In this document: positions 8,457-18,596 of the stretch, piece by piece
How positions within the stretch are numbered: the stretch's first letter is position 1
Layout: the number at the start of each line of letters is the position of its first letter
NCBI GenBank assembly: GCA_902794825.1
Contig: CADBIU010000001.1
Coordinates: 1 to 45,912 of the forward strand
Length of the DNA: 45,912 nt
Direction of reading: 5' to 3'
DNA from: an uncultured Lachnospiraceae bacterium
GTDB lineage: Bacteria; Bacillota; Clostridia; Lachnospirales; Lachnospiraceae
Made by a program: the position numbers and the translations under genes
Notes under the pieces: generated by a model
What the model was told of the DNA's origin: nothing
What the model saw: the letters and a program-made list of their open reading frames with translations, nothing else
The model's database searches: none

Positions 8457-9596
8457 TCAGCGAAGCATTGCGCCGCCGATGACCATCATCTGAACTTCAC
8501 TGGTTCCTTCATAGATCTCAGTGATCTTGGCATCTCTCATCATGCGCTCGATGGGATACTCACGTGTGTAGCCGTAGCCGCCGAACAGCTGCAGGCATCT
8601 GCGTGTAACGTCGGAAGCGTTAGCTGCAGCAACGAGCTTAGCCTCAGCTGCGAGCTGTGTGTAAGGCTTGCCTTCGTCAACAGCGTTAGCTGCGCGATAA
8701 ACCAGCATCTTGGCAGCTTCTGTATTAGCTTTCATCTTGGCAAGCTCGAACTGGGTGTTCTGGAACTTGGCGATCGGACGGCCAAACTGAACTCTCTGCT
8801 TAACATACTCGACAGTGACGTCAAGAGCGCCTTCTGCGATACCCAGAGCCTGAGCAGCAATACCGATACGGCCGCCGTCCAGAGTCATCATAGCTACCTT
8901 GAAGCCCTTGTTGACTTCGCCGAGGAGGTTTTCCTTCGGAACCTTGACGTTCTCAAATACGAGCTCGCAGGTGCTGGATCCGCGGATACCCATCTTCTTC
9001 TCATGGGAACCGATGCTGAATCCTTCCATCTCCTTCTCCATGATCAGAGCGGTGATGCCCTTGTTGCCGAGAGACTTGTCAGTCATACCGAAAACTACGA
9101 AAATGTCTGCATAGCCTGCGTTTGTGATGAAGATCTTGGAGCCGTTTACCAGATAGTAGTCGCCCTTGTCTTCAAAAACAGTCTTCTGACCTGCTGCGTC
9201 TGTGCCTGCGTTGGGCTCAGTCAGACCGAAAGCGCCGAGCTTCTCGCCGGAAAGAAGCTGAGGAAGATATTTCTGCTTCTGCTCTTCTGTACCGAACTTG
9301 TAGATCGGCCATGCGCAGAGGGATGTGTGAGCAGAAATGCCTACTGCTGTGGAAGCGCAAACCTTGGAAACTTCTTCGATGCACTGAGCATAGGAGAGCT
9401 CGTCCAGACCTGCTCCGCCGTATTCCTCGGGGAAAGGAATACCCATAAGTCCCATTTCAGCTGCCTGTTTGAATGACTCTACAGGGAATTTCTCCTCTTC
9501 GTCGATCTCTGCAGCGATGGGAGCGCAAACGCCTGTTGCGAAATCACGATACAGGCCCAGCATCTCTTCATGGATCTCGTCGTTAAAAAAGTTCAT
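8457..9596 (-). CDS. Acyl-CoA dehydrogenase, short-chain/butyryl-CoA type
   Basis: 379 residues, the usual length of FAD-dependent butyryl-CoA dehydrogenases. FAD-binding motifs are present (FGLTEPNAGTDAAG near 122-135, then FITNAGYAD), and the catalytic glutamate lies in the near-C-terminal ITEIYEGTSEVQ. The family oxidises short acyl-CoAs, or in butyrate-forming anaerobes reduces crotonyl-CoA together with EtfAB. Usual partners (thl, crt, etfA/B, hbd) are absent here: the gene has its own promoter and terminator. The true substrate could therefore be butyryl-CoA or a branched acyl-CoA. The ATG at 9596 follows a strong AAGGAGG. Confidence 0.9.
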   Translation of the reverse strand: MNFFNDEIHEEMLGLYRDFATGVCAPIAAEIDEEEKFPVESFKQAAEMGLMGIPFPEEYGGAGLDELSYAQCIEEVSKVCASTAVGISAHTSLCAWPIYKFGTEEQKQKYLPQLLSGEKLGAFGLTEPNAGTDAAGQKTVFEDKGDYYLVNGSKIFITNAGYADIFVVFGMTDKSLGNKGITALIMEKEMEGFSIGSHEKKMGIRGSSTCELVFENVKVPKENLLGEVNKGFKVAMMTLDGGRIGIAAQALGIAEGALDVTVEYVKQRVQFGRPIAKFQNTQFELAKMKANTEAAKMLVYRAANAVDEGKPYTQLAAEAKLVAAANASDVTRRCLQLFGGYGYTREYPIERMMRDAKITEIYEGTSEVQMMVIGGAMLR

Positions 9597-9679
9597 TGTA
9601 ACCTCCTTTGATATTTAGCTATTTAGCTGCATGCAGCGTTTCTTGATAAAAAATAGACAAATTATTCTTATCACCAAAT

Positions 9680-9708
9680 ATTATACCATTGAATGTATTC
9701 ATTTTCTA
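9680..9708 (-). promoter_or_regulatory. Promoter for the acyl-CoA dehydrogenase gene
   Basis: Perfect TATAAT (9680-9685) with an extended TGG before it; TAGAAA (9703-9708) lies 17 nt upstream as a partial -35. The mRNA leader is about 75 nt. Confidence 0.65.
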
Positions 9709-9757
9709 CAGAATTAGGCAATTTCTTAACAATCCGCCTAAACAAAACGCGCTTGTT

Positions 9758-12700
9758 TTACAGTGGGATCGTTTTCTTCAGCGAAACGGAATATATGAGC
9801 TTTTCCTTCACCTTCTTCCCCGTTATCTGCTTGAGCGCCCTCTCATAGAGATCAAGCTGCACCTGATAACGATCGATCAGATCCTGCGGTTTTTCTACGG
9901 CGTCCGTCTTGTAATCCACCAGAACCAGTTCTCCGTCTTCTTCAAAATACGCGTCGATGATACCCTGTACGAGCACAGTCTCGTCTTTGGGGAAACCGGG
10001 ATTTACCAAATCCGCTTCGATACCGAGGACGAAGGGCTGCTCCCTGTATAGTTCTCCCCGCGCAAAGGCTGCGGCCATCCGCCCCGCCAGACTGCTGTGC
10101 AGAAACGACATGATTCCGTATGCGGGAAGCTGCTCCGCGTAAGAAGGCGGTATTTTGGCAGATGCGGCAAGTTCAGTTCTCCATGAATCGAACTGGGCGG
10201 GGGTAACAGATGCGGGATCGGTAAACTTACCGTAATCAAACAGTTCCAGGAGCCGGTGTACTGCCGTTCCGTATTCGGTGCCTGTAAACGCGCTTCGAAC
10301 AACGCCGGAAGTTTCCTCTCCCTGGTCCTGTCCGGATTCTGCAGCTGCCGCGAAAGAGGCGATGACCGGTGAGAGCCTGTTCTCCGGAAACAGTTCAAAG
10401 ACCTCTTCTCCCTCCTCCTTCAGCGACGCCATCTTCAGTTCAGAGACAGAAGTCTTGGTGTAGAGGCCTCTGAGATCCTCGTGCGCATACCTGCGGGAAT
10501 AGATCTTTATAAGTTCCTCTTCCAGTACCTTATCCGGCAGCGGCGTTCCGCCTATCTCTCCGTATCTGTCGATTTCCTGTCGGCGGAGCCCATATCCTTT
10601 CTGCTGCTCCGCTTCATTCAGGATCAGATCTTTACACTCCACTGTATTAATGTCAAAATACTCCGGGTGCTCGGCAGTACATACCGCATACCATATGAGT
10701 TCAAGAAAACTCTCGGATTCAGACAAAAGAGGAATGGGAAGCTTTTCGCCGGACCTAAGGCAAACCGGGAGTTTTTTCTCCCATTCTCCGAGCTTTTTTT
10801 TCGCGTTTTTCAAAAAGCCGGTCATAATGAGCTTTTCTTTGGCCCTGGTCATGGCCACATAAAGGACCCTGAGTTCCTCTCCAAGGCTTTCCCTGCGAAT
10901 CTTGTCCGCGATCGCTTCCTTGCGCACCGTGCTGTATTTTGACCGCGCGCCGGGATCCCAGAAATCCATGCCGATTCCCCAGTCGTTGTCACAGATGATA
11001 CTTCCTCTGGTATCGTGGGACTTATAACTGTGCTGCTTGCCGGTTCCCGCGACGATGCAGACAGGAAATTCAAGTCCTTTGCTCTTATGGATACTCATGA
11101 TCCTTACAACATCCGCGTTTTCATCCAGAGTATTGGCCTCGCCGTAGTCAACTTCCCTGTGGTGTACCTGGTCGATATACCTGACAAAGTCAAAGATCCC
11201 GCGCAGTCCCATTTTATCGAAAGAAGCCGCCTGAGCCAGAAGAAGTTGAAGATTTGCGCTCCTCTGTTCCCCGCCCGGGAGGGCCCTGCACCACTCTTCG
11301 TATCCTGTCTGTGAGATAAGCCCTGTCAGGAGTTCCCTGATCTGGAGATATATGACCCGGTCTCTCCAGTTGTCAATAAACCGTATAAATCTCCGGCACT
11401 TTTCGGTGAGAAAAGATCCGCTGCCGTTATTCTCTGCAGCTTTAGCCATAAGGCAGTCATAGAGACACATGCCCTTTTCCTGACCTGCCAGTTTGATCTG
11501 TGCGATCTCCTCCTCGCTGAAATCTCCCCAGTAGCCGCGCAGCGCGCCGTACAGCGGAATGTCCTGTCTGGGATTATCAAGGACACGGACAAGTTCCAGA
11601 ATTCCCCGGATCTCTGAAGATGAGAAGTAACCGGTCTTGGACTCGATATAATAAGGGATACCCTGTCTCTCGAAAACATCCCGGAATTCTTCGTTCCAGC
11701 CGGAACCGCTCCTTAAAAGGACCACAATATCCCCGTATCTGCAAGGTCTTGTATTTCCGTCTTCCGCCTTCACCTTAAGGCTCTTTACCAGTTCCCTGAT
11801 CCTGCCCGCTACGGCGATCGCTTCCTTCTGCCTGTCGCTCAGTTCCGCGATCTCATCGGGGACAAGCGCCGCTTCGTCCTTATCGGGACCCGCTACCAGG
11901 AGGAGTTCTGTTTTATAATCGTCCGGATCTGATGCCGCCGGATAAGAGGCGCCGGTCTTAAGAGAGACTTCATCGTCGTACTCAACTCCGCCGATCTCCC
12001 TTCTCATGATCCTGAAGAAGACTTCGTTTACACTGTCCAGCACTTCCGCCCTGCTGCGGAAATTGCTGTCAAGGTCGATCCTCTCCTTTTCTTTGTCAAG
12101 TTTTCTGTAATCTCCCAGCTTTTCCATGAAGATTTCGGGTCTCGCAAGCCGGAATTTGTATATAGACTGCTTGACATCTCCCACCATAAAGCGGTTATAG
12201 ACTCCTTCATCCTCAGTGGAGATCATCCGCAGCAGAACTTCCTGCACTTCATTGCTGTCCTGATACTCATCGATCAGTATCTCGTCAAAATATTGGCGGT
12301 AAGCTATTGCGGCTCTTCCGGGGCGGTATACGCCGTCCTCTCCTCTGACAGTGAGGATCTTAAGCGCCAGATGCTCCAGATCCACGAAATCGATGACGTT
12401 TTTTTCTCTTTTTACTCCGGCAAAATAGTGAAGAAAGCCTATGGTCAGATCCGAGACAGCCCGGTCCGCCTCTCTCATCAGTTCCATCCTCTCAAGAATG
12501 CGGCCGGTCTCAGCGCTCTTATACTTTTGAGCGAGTCCCTTCACATCTTCCTTAGCGCTGTTCCGAAGCGCCATGGCCGTATCTTTTTTGGAGGGATCCA
12601 CTTCAGGGTATTTCGCTGGAGTAAACTTCGGCAGGTTCCTGAACTCCATATTCAGAACTTCGATGATCCTGTCCCAGAGATCTTTCATCTCAACGGGGTC

Positions 12701-13519
12701 CCTTTTGCCGGCCTCCTCCGTACCCGGCACTTCGCCGAGGGCACTTAGTTCCCGCAGTTCATTTTGAAACAGCGGAAGATAGAGACCGGGACCGTCGGGC
12801 AGATCGCAGAAATCAAGAAGTTGTTCATATTGGCGTTTCAGATCCGTTATCTTCTCTGCTGCCGTGAGTATGATGAACTGCATCCATGCGGAACTGAACA
12901 GTTCTTTTTCGTTCTCTACTGTGTAATCTGACGCGCGATCGCGGAGCCACTCCTCCGGATCCGGGTGGCTGACCGCTTTCTTATACAGATCTTCAAGAAT
13001 GTCCTCAAGCTCTCTGTCTCCTGCCCCACGGCAGAAATAGTCTGCGCAGATTCTAAGAGCGGGATCTCCCGAAGCGTATCCTTCCTCGAGAAAGTCGTCT
13101 ATCGCATCCTTTCTCATCAGATCGCTTTCCGTCTGATCCATCTGGCGAAATCCGGGGTCCATGTCGATGTCGCTGAAATTGTTCCTCAGAAGGAAAGTGA
13201 AGAAACTGTCCATTGTGGTGATCTGGGCGTTATGAAGAAGCGTTTCCTGTCTTTGCAGATGGGCGTTCCCGGGTTCTTCTTCAATCCTTGCGGAGATGGC
13301 GGCTCCGATCCTCTCCCTCATCTGTGCCGCAGCCGCTTTGGTAAAAGTGACCACTAAAAGCCTGTCGATATCCGTCGGATCATCGCCTTCACTGATCATT
13401 CTGACGATCCTCTCAACGAGCACAGCCGTTTTTCCGCTTCCCGCCGCAGCTGAAACCAGTATATTGTGCTTTCTTGCCTGCAGAACACTTGTCTGCTGTT
13501 CTGTAAATTCAATTGCCAT
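9758..13519 (-). CDS. addA: ATP-dependent helicase/nuclease subunit A
   Basis: 1253 residues, as expected for AddA. AddAB is the Gram-positive counterpart of RecBCD: it unwinds and resects double-strand ends up to a Chi site and loads RecA. The Walker A AAAGSGKT is at 24-31, the UvrD motif II appears as LIDEYQDS, and the helicase motif MSIHKSKGLEFP is in the second half. A RecB-type nuclease motif (LVLVDYKTD) lies near the C-terminus. The ATG at 13519 is 9 bp downstream of the addB stop, and no strong ribosome site precedes it, so translation is probably coupled to addB. Confidence 0.97.
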   Translation of the reverse strand: MAIEFTEQQTSVLQARKHNILVSAAAGSGKTAVLVERIVRMISEGDDPTDIDRLLVVTFTKAAAAQMRERIGAAISARIEEEPGNAHLQRQETLLHNAQITTMDSFFTFLLRNNFSDIDMDPGFRQMDQTESDLMRKDAIDDFLEEGYASGDPALRICADYFCRGAGDRELEDILEDLYKKAVSHPDPEEWLRDRASDYTVENEKELFSSAWMQFIILTAAEKITDLKRQYEQLLDFCDLPDGPGLYLPLFQNELRELSALGEVPGTEEAGKRDPVEMKDLWDRIIEVLNMEFRNLPKFTPAKYPEVDPSKKDTAMALRNSAKEDVKGLAQKYKSAETGRILERMELMREADRAVSDLTIGFLHYFAGVKREKNVIDFVDLEHLALKILTVRGEDGVYRPGRAAIAYRQYFDEILIDEYQDSNEVQEVLLRMISTEDEGVYNRFMVGDVKQSIYKFRLARPEIFMEKLGDYRKLDKEKERIDLDSNFRSRAEVLDSVNEVFFRIMRREIGGVEYDDEVSLKTGASYPAASDPDDYKTELLLVAGPDKDEAALVPDEIAELSDRQKEAIAVAGRIRELVKSLKVKAEDGNTRPCRYGDIVVLLRSGSGWNEEFRDVFERQGIPYYIESKTGYFSSSEIRGILELVRVLDNPRQDIPLYGALRGYWGDFSEEEIAQIKLAGQEKGMCLYDCLMAKAAENNGSGSFLTEKCRRFIRFIDNWRDRVIYLQIRELLTGLISQTGYEEWCRALPGGEQRSANLQLLLAQAASFDKMGLRGIFDFVRYIDQVHHREVDYGEANTLDENADVVRIMSIHKSKGLEFPVCIVAGTGKQHSYKSHDTRGSIICDNDWGIGMDFWDPGARSKYSTVRKEAIADKIRRESLGEELRVLYVAMTRAKEKLIMTGFLKNAKKKLGEWEKKLPVCLRSGEKLPIPLLSESESFLELIWYAVCTAEHPEYFDINTVECKDLILNEAEQQKGYGLRRQEIDRYGEIGGTPLPDKVLEEELIKIYSRRYAHEDLRGLYTKTSVSELKMASLKEEGEEVFELFPENRLSPVIASFAAAAESGQDQGEETSGVVRSAFTGTEYGTAVHRLLELFDYGKFTDPASVTPAQFDSWRTELAASAKIPPSYAEQLPAYGIMSFLHSSLAGRMAAAFARGELYREQPFVLGIEADLVNPGFPKDETVLVQGIIDAYFEEDGELVLVDYKTDAVEKPQDLIDRYQVQLDLYERALKQITGKKVKEKLIYSVSLKKTIPL

Positions 13520-13528
13520 AGTTTGCTG

Positions 13529-16500
13529 TCACTTTCTGTATTTGTAACCTTCGATGGAGAGATCAAAACCGCAGACACTACTGTAGGGACAATAGTCGCA
13601 CGCTGTTCTGTTGTTTTTCCAGGCGGCCGGATCGGCCTCCGCTTTTCCATCCAGTATATCTTCCGCGAGACGGCAGACCACACTTGTAACTTCCCGGGTC
13701 AGTTCCTTAAACCCTTCGGCAGAATAGACGCTGGATCCGGCGCCCGGATCGCCGTCCTTCTTGAGTTTAAGCGGTATGACGTCGCTCTTTCCGGTGACAG
13801 TCCTGTCCAGATGCCTGTAAGAAACGGGATCTGAGTTTATCATCCCTGTAGGTCTCAGGGAGTCCCTGATTAGTTCAAGACTGTCCCCGCTGCTCTTATT
13901 TCCGTCAATTACCGGGTCGGCGATCCTGTAATAGAGCATGGCGGAAGGAATGATATCCGTTTCCGGGTTCTGCGCTGCCAGATAATCCATCGCGGCGTTC
14001 ATGTACATGAGAAGCTGCAGCTGGATCCCGCGCTTCATAAGATCCTCGTCAAGGTCCAGGGAGCCGGATTTGTAATCCAGTATTTTGACGAAAACGCTGC
14101 CATCCTCTCTGCACAGATCAAGTCTGTCAATCCTGCCGGTAAGCTTCAGGGACCTGCCTCCGCTCAGAGGAAAAGTGATCAGATCCGCCTCACAGCCGGG
14201 ACCGAATCCGAACTCATACCCTTCCGGAACAAAGTCTCCTTTCTGAAGCTGGTATTGGAGCGTATCCGCGCTTCGGGCGAGGATCGCCCGCATTCTTAAA
14301 AGCCATGATTCACTTCTCTTCGTGGAGTACATAAGAAGATCATGGTAGGAAGCAGCCGTCTCATTTAAAGCTTCCGCGGTCAGTTCCTCCCCTTCCTCCT
14401 TTGTGAAGCTGTTCCATGTAAGCCCCTTTTTCAGGAGTTTGCGGCTGAATGAATCCAGACTCATATGGAGGATCGAGCCTGTATCGAGGGACGCCACCGC
14501 AAATTCTTTCCGCTCTTTAAGACCAAGACCGTACTGGAGGAAATATCTGAGAGAACACTGCGCGGCCGTCTCCATCCTGGTGATCCCGCCCATGATGGAA
14601 TTCCCGTACAGAGCCTGTGCTGTCCCGGGACTGATCATTACCGGGTCATACCTCTTGAAAGCGGCCCCTTTAAGACTTTCCAGAGCTCTTTTGTCCTCTG
14701 TGCTTCCTGTGCGCATTAATAAGCCGTATGTGGTCTTGACAGCGTCTGCATCCGGTGATCTGTCGGGGGTCACGCCCTGGGCATAGTCCCGGAGTGCGCC
14801 GGACAGCCAGACTGTGCTGTCCTTAATTCCGGTCAGCTGTTCTGCTGCCGGCCGCAGCTGGGGATGCTCCACAGCAAGCTCGGGAAAGAGTTTTCTGATC
14901 ATCGGGATCAGATAGGAGGGATGCAGGGATCCGCCCTCCGGCGTCGTCCTGGCAAAAGAGAGATAGAGTGCGTCCGTCGGTTTAGTCATATTCATGTAGA
15001 GATAGAGTCTCTGCATATACATCTGCTGACGCGGGGTGGGGGACAATTCCGCCCCCGAAGAGCGCAGAAATTCCCTGTCCAGGTCTGAGAGAAGTCCTCC
15101 TCTTGAGGTTCCCCTCGGGATATTGCCGTCGTTTACGCCGGTAAAGAACAAAACACGGCACTGGGATACCCTTGTCCTCTCAATATCGCCCACAAGTAAT
15201 CTGTCTGTTTCCTGGGGAAGTGTGCCGAGCCTTATCTCTTCGAAACCGGTCTCAAGAAGTTCCAGATAGTCTTTGCCGGAGATCTTTTCATCGCCGAGAA
15301 GATCGTGGATCTGCTCCAGAAGGTCTATTACACAGCGGTAGAGCTGACTGAACTGTTTTCCCCTGACGAAGTCTCCTTCCGAGTCAAACCTGCTGCTCCA
15401 CTCTTCCATTTTCTCTTCCATTGAGAGATTCACCATGAAATCATAAAGCTGCCGTGTTCTCTCGGCGGCAGTGCGCGGAGGGATCCTCTCATCTGTTATG
15501 TCCCCCGCAACCGGCCTGATCTCTTCAAGAAAACGCGCCCGGAGAGGCTCTGTCTGCGCGTCGAAAGGAAGACTCCATTTTTTGCGGCCCCTGATCCCGT
15601 GCTCGAGACAGTAATTCTCGAGAAGGTCAGTTTCATCTCTTGTGAGGCTGCTCATTCCGCTTCTCAGGTAGCGGAATATACTGTTATAGGAATACCCTTC
15701 CGATCTGATCCCCAGAACGCTTCTGACAGCTTCCGTCAGAGGGCTGAGCCCGGCGGAACTGGTCTTGTCCACATATACAGGTATATCGTAGCGGGGCGCA
15801 TACTTTTCGAAGGCGGTTCCGCAGCTGTCGAGATCGCCGCAGACAACAGATATGTCTCTGTACTGGTAGCCTTTCGTCAGAACGAGGCGTTTGATCTCAA
15901 TGCAGATCTGCCTTACTTCCTCTTCCGGCGTGTCGGTCTCAAAGATCCGGATCATTCCGCCGGTATCCTGATCAAATGGAAGTGCGGGATATCGGAAGAT
16001 ATTGTGTTCGAGGTGGCCCAGCACAGGATTATTTAAAAAACGGGCAGGAACTTCATCAGGATCAGAAACGTACAGATCAGTTCCTCTAATAAGCCCCTCG
16101 GTTAAAGCCAGTTTCTCAAGATCACAGACAGTTTTTCTGGTCAGGTAGAAAAGAGCGTCTTCTCTGCCGGGATTTTTATTAAGACATACTTTTTCTATGG
16201 AAGGACCGTCGTCTCTTCCGAGAGAAAGTGAGATGATCACATCCCGGCTATGACGGATCAGGGCGGTGATCACCCTGTACTGAACCGGAGTAAAGCCGGT
16301 AAATCCATCCAGCACAAAGGTGCTGCGTCTTACCCATTCGGAAGAAGGTATAGCCTCAGCCAGGAGGTCCAGCATCTCTTCATTGGTGATAAAACGGTCC
16401 CTCTTGGCCTTCATAAAAGCTGTGTAAAGGGTCTGAAGATCATTTAGCCGCGCATTGAGAGCACCCTGCCCTCTGCTGCCGGCATACTGCTGCATCAGTT

Positions 16501-16936
16501 CCATCTCCTTATCGCCGATACCGTACTGCATGAATTCGGAGATCACGGATTTCACTTCCGAGATCATACCGGGATAGTGGATACTTTTTCTGAGAATTTT
16601 AAGTTCCGGCTCACACTGACCAGCTACTCTGCGCAGAAGAAGAGTCTTTCCCATGTCGTCGAGGACGGCTCTGTGAGAGACTCCGGTCTCCTCGAAGATC
16701 TTGTGCGTCAGTCTTCCGAAACTCAGGACATCTATATTGAGGATACCTTTCTGCGGGGATTCGCCGACTATCTCCTTCTGTGTCTGCATTGAATACTGAT
16801 CCGGAACAATGATCACATAGTTGCTGCCGGATCTGTCCTGGCCGCTGAGCGCATTCTGCGCCTGTTCCAGTATCATATTGTGGAGCAGCCGGCTCTTTCC
16901 CGACCCTGAAGCACCAAAACAAAATCTGTAACTCAT
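13529..16936 (-). CDS. addB: ATP-dependent helicase/nuclease subunit B
   Basis: 1135 residues. AddB is the partner of AddA; its inactivated helicase domain recognises Chi and its C-terminal nuclease cuts one strand. The P-loop GASGSGKS is at 8-15 and the nuclease motif ILDYKSGS is near the C-terminus. The iron-sulphur staple is visible: C1113, C1116 and C1122 (CxxCx5C) at the end, plus an upstream cysteine in AAQCSLRYFLQ, with the same spacing as in B. subtilis AddB. The ATG at 16936 has GGAGGTGA 6 nt upstream. It is the first gene of addB-addA. Confidence 0.97.
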   Translation of the reverse strand: MSYRFCFGASGSGKSRLLHNMILEQAQNALSGQDRSGSNYVIIVPDQYSMQTQKEIVGESPQKGILNIDVLSFGRLTHKIFEETGVSHRAVLDDMGKTLLLRRVAGQCEPELKILRKSIHYPGMISEVKSVISEFMQYGIGDKEMELMQQYAGSRGQGALNARLNDLQTLYTAFMKAKRDRFITNEEMLDLLAEAIPSSEWVRRSTFVLDGFTGFTPVQYRVITALIRHSRDVIISLSLGRDDGPSIEKVCLNKNPGREDALFYLTRKTVCDLEKLALTEGLIRGTDLYVSDPDEVPARFLNNPVLGHLEHNIFRYPALPFDQDTGGMIRIFETDTPEEEVRQICIEIKRLVLTKGYQYRDISVVCGDLDSCGTAFEKYAPRYDIPVYVDKTSSAGLSPLTEAVRSVLGIRSEGYSYNSIFRYLRSGMSSLTRDETDLLENYCLEHGIRGRKKWSLPFDAQTEPLRARFLEEIRPVAGDITDERIPPRTAAERTRQLYDFMVNLSMEEKMEEWSSRFDSEGDFVRGKQFSQLYRCVIDLLEQIHDLLGDEKISGKDYLELLETGFEEIRLGTLPQETDRLLVGDIERTRVSQCRVLFFTGVNDGNIPRGTSRGGLLSDLDREFLRSSGAELSPTPRQQMYMQRLYLYMNMTKPTDALYLSFARTTPEGGSLHPSYLIPMIRKLFPELAVEHPQLRPAAEQLTGIKDSTVWLSGALRDYAQGVTPDRSPDADAVKTTYGLLMRTGSTEDKRALESLKGAAFKRYDPVMISPGTAQALYGNSIMGGITRMETAAQCSLRYFLQYGLGLKERKEFAVASLDTGSILHMSLDSFSRKLLKKGLTWNSFTKEEGEELTAEALNETAASYHDLLMYSTKRSESWLLRMRAILARSADTLQYQLQKGDFVPEGYEFGFGPGCEADLITFPLSGGRSLKLTGRIDRLDLCREDGSVFVKILDYKSGSLDLDEDLMKRGIQLQLLMYMNAAMDYLAAQNPETDIIPSAMLYYRIADPVIDGNKSSGDSLELIRDSLRPTGMINSDPVSYRHLDRTVTGKSDVIPLKLKKDGDPGAGSSVYSAEGFKELTREVTSVVCRLAEDILDGKAEADPAAWKNNRTACDYCPYSSVCGFDLSIEGYKYRK

Positions 16937-16980
16937 CTCCTGTCACCTCCGTTACACAACTTATCATACACCAGCAGCAC

Positions 16981-17016
16981 AATTAAAAGAAGCACCGCCT
17001 GAAAAGGCGGTGCTTC
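16981..17016 (-). terminator. Terminator of the uracil permease gene
   Basis: A 12-bp perfect stem (GAAGCACCGCCT at 16989-17000 with 17005-17016, 4-nt loop). On the minus strand it is followed by CTTTTAATT. Confidence 0.88.
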
Positions 17017-17049
17017 CTGTATTACTTCATTATGCGGTTTGTTACGTGA

Positions 17050-18456
17050 TCAGTGTTTTCCTTTCTCGCGGCTTTCAATGATGGTCTCGCCGGAGATGAT
17101 CTCGAAGTTGACGCCCGTGCGGTTGGGCTTGTCGTCTTCAAATTTGTAGTCTTTGCCGGGCAGGATCGCGTTGAGGATGATACCTACCAGGGAACCGGTA
17201 GCGAGACCGGAAAGGCTCAGTGTCATTGAACCGACGGGGATGTTGATCGCGCCTGCGTTGGAATAGCTGATGCCGATGGAAAGAACCATGATCAGCGCCG
17301 CGATCAGGACGTTTCTGCTCTTGGAGAAGTCGGTGTTCGTCTCAACAAGGTTTCTCACGCCGACTGCGGAGATCATTCCGTAGAGGACAAGGGAGATGCC
17401 GCCGATCGTCGCGGCGGGCATGACCTCGATGATAGCCGCGAATTTCGGGCAGAAGGACATCAGGATCGCAAATCCTGCCGCGATACGGATTACGCGGGGA
17501 TCATAGACCTTTGTCAGAGTCAGGACACCGGTGTTCTCGCCGTAAGTAGTATTGGCCGGAGCTCCGAACAGGGAAGCAATTGCTGTGGCAAGACCGTCGC
17601 CTGTCAGTGTGCGGTGCAGTCCGGGATCCTTAATATAGTTGATGCCGCAAGTGGAACTGATGGCTGAGATATCGCCAATATGCTCCATCATTGTCGCGAG
17701 CGCGATGGGCATGATAGTCACGATGCTCGTGAGAAGAAGCCCCGCGTTGAGATTGCCGCCGGTGAAAATAGAGAATACCGTGTTCTTATAGCTGATCGGG
17801 AAGCCTATCCAGGGAGCTGCCGCTACCTGACTGAAATCGATCAATCCTGCCACTGCCGCGCAGAGATAGGAGCCGATGACGCCGAGCAGGATCGGGACGA
17901 TCTTGATCATTCCCTTGCCCCAGATATTGCAGATCACAACGATAATGATCGCGACAAGGGCTACCCACCAGCAGGACTCGACATTATTGATCGCCGAAGG
18001 AGCAAGGTTAAGTCCGATCGAGATAATGATGGGACCGGTAACTACCGGCGGGAAGTACTTCATTACCTTGCTGGTGCCGTACGCTTTAAAGAGCGCGGCG
18101 AGAATAAGGTAAAGCAGGCCTGCGCATGCGACGCCGAAGCAGGCATAAGGCAGAAGTTCGCTGGACGAGCCGTCTGCTCCAAGGGGAGCGATAGCCGCAT
18201 AACCGCCAAGGAATGCGAATGAGGAACCCAGGAATGCGGGAACCTTTTTCTTGGAGATCAGGTGAAACAGAAGCGTTCCTAATCCTGCGAACAACAGTGT
18301 CGTGGAAACATTCAGTCCTGTGATCAGCGGAACAACCACAGTAGCGCCGAACATGGCGAACATGTGCTGAAGTCCCAGCACGATCATCTTGCCCGTACCC
18401 AGCTCCCGCGCATCGTAAATGGCGCGCTCGCCGACTTTGTACTCGTTTTTACTCAT
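17050..18456 (-). CDS. uraA: NCS2 family uracil (uracil/xanthine) permease
   Basis: 468 residues from the ATG at 18456, which has AGGAGGAAATACAG just upstream. The protein is polytopic, with about 12-14 hydrophobic segments. N-terminal sequence (LGLQHMFAMFGATVVVPLITGL) and the later GENTGVLTLTKVYDPRVIR segment are typical of UraA-type uracil:proton symporters rather than purine-only PbuX/PbuG types. Xanthine transport cannot be excluded from sequence. An in-frame ATG at 18531 would add 25 residues, but the family normally starts at the downstream site. The gene is monocistronic and preceded by a promoter, a leader ORF and an intrinsic terminator, strongly suggesting pyrimidine-responsive attenuation. 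Confidence 0.88.
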   Translation of the reverse strand: MSKNEYKVGERAIYDARELGTGKMIVLGLQHMFAMFGATVVVPLITGLNVSTTLLFAGLGTLLFHLISKKKVPAFLGSSFAFLGGYAAIAPLGADGSSSELLPYACFGVACAGLLYLILAALFKAYGTSKVMKYFPPVVTGPIIISIGLNLAPSAINNVESCWWVALVAIIIVVICNIWGKGMIKIVPILLGVIGSYLCAAVAGLIDFSQVAAAPWIGFPISYKNTVFSIFTGGNLNAGLLLTSIVTIMPIALATMMEHIGDISAISSTCGINYIKDPGLHRTLTGDGLATAIASLFGAPANTTYGENTGVLTLTKVYDPRVIRIAAGFAILMSFCPKFAAIIEVMPAATIGGISLVLYGMISAVGVRNLVETNTDFSKSRNVLIAALIMVLSIGISYSNAGAINIPVGSMTLSLSGLATGSLVGIILNAILPGKDYKFEDDKPNRTGVNFEIISGETIIESREKGKH

Positions 18457-18527
18457 CTGTATTTCCTCCTGTTTGAAAAGATCCGGGAAAGCTGAGCCGC
18501 GATGGCTTTTACAGCCGACGATCGCTG

Positions 18528-18545
18528 TCATCCTGACGATCTCAT
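18528..18545 (-). CDS. Second minimal leader ORF (MRSSG) before the permease
   Basis: Five codons starting at the ATG at 18545, with AAGGGGGT 4 nt upstream. Its TGA overlaps an ATG at 18531 (ATGA) that is in frame with the permease. It lies immediately after the attenuator U-tract, so it is transcribed only on read-through. It could couple translation into a longer permease form, or be chance. Expression is unproven. Confidence 0.3.
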   Translation of the reverse strand: MRSSG

Positions 18546-18556
18546 GATACCCCCTT

Positions 18557-18590
18557 AAAAAACACGTCAGGGAACACTGCCCCTGACGTG
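18557..18590 (-). terminator. Intrinsic terminator inside the permease leader (attenuator)
   Basis: Minus strand: CACGTCAGGG (18581-18590), 8-nt loop, CCCTGACGTG (18563-18572), then TTTTTT (18557-18562). The 10-bp perfect stem and six U residues lie about 70 nt after the predicted start site and about 100 nt before the permease ATG, so the terminator acts in the leader, not at the end of a gene. Confidence 0.88.
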
Positions 18591-18596
18591 CTGCAA

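Noticed and set aside
9724-9757. Hairpin AAACAA ... TTGTTT after addA as terminator
   Set aside because: Only 6 A/T-rich pairs and no U-tract after the stem; too weak to call.
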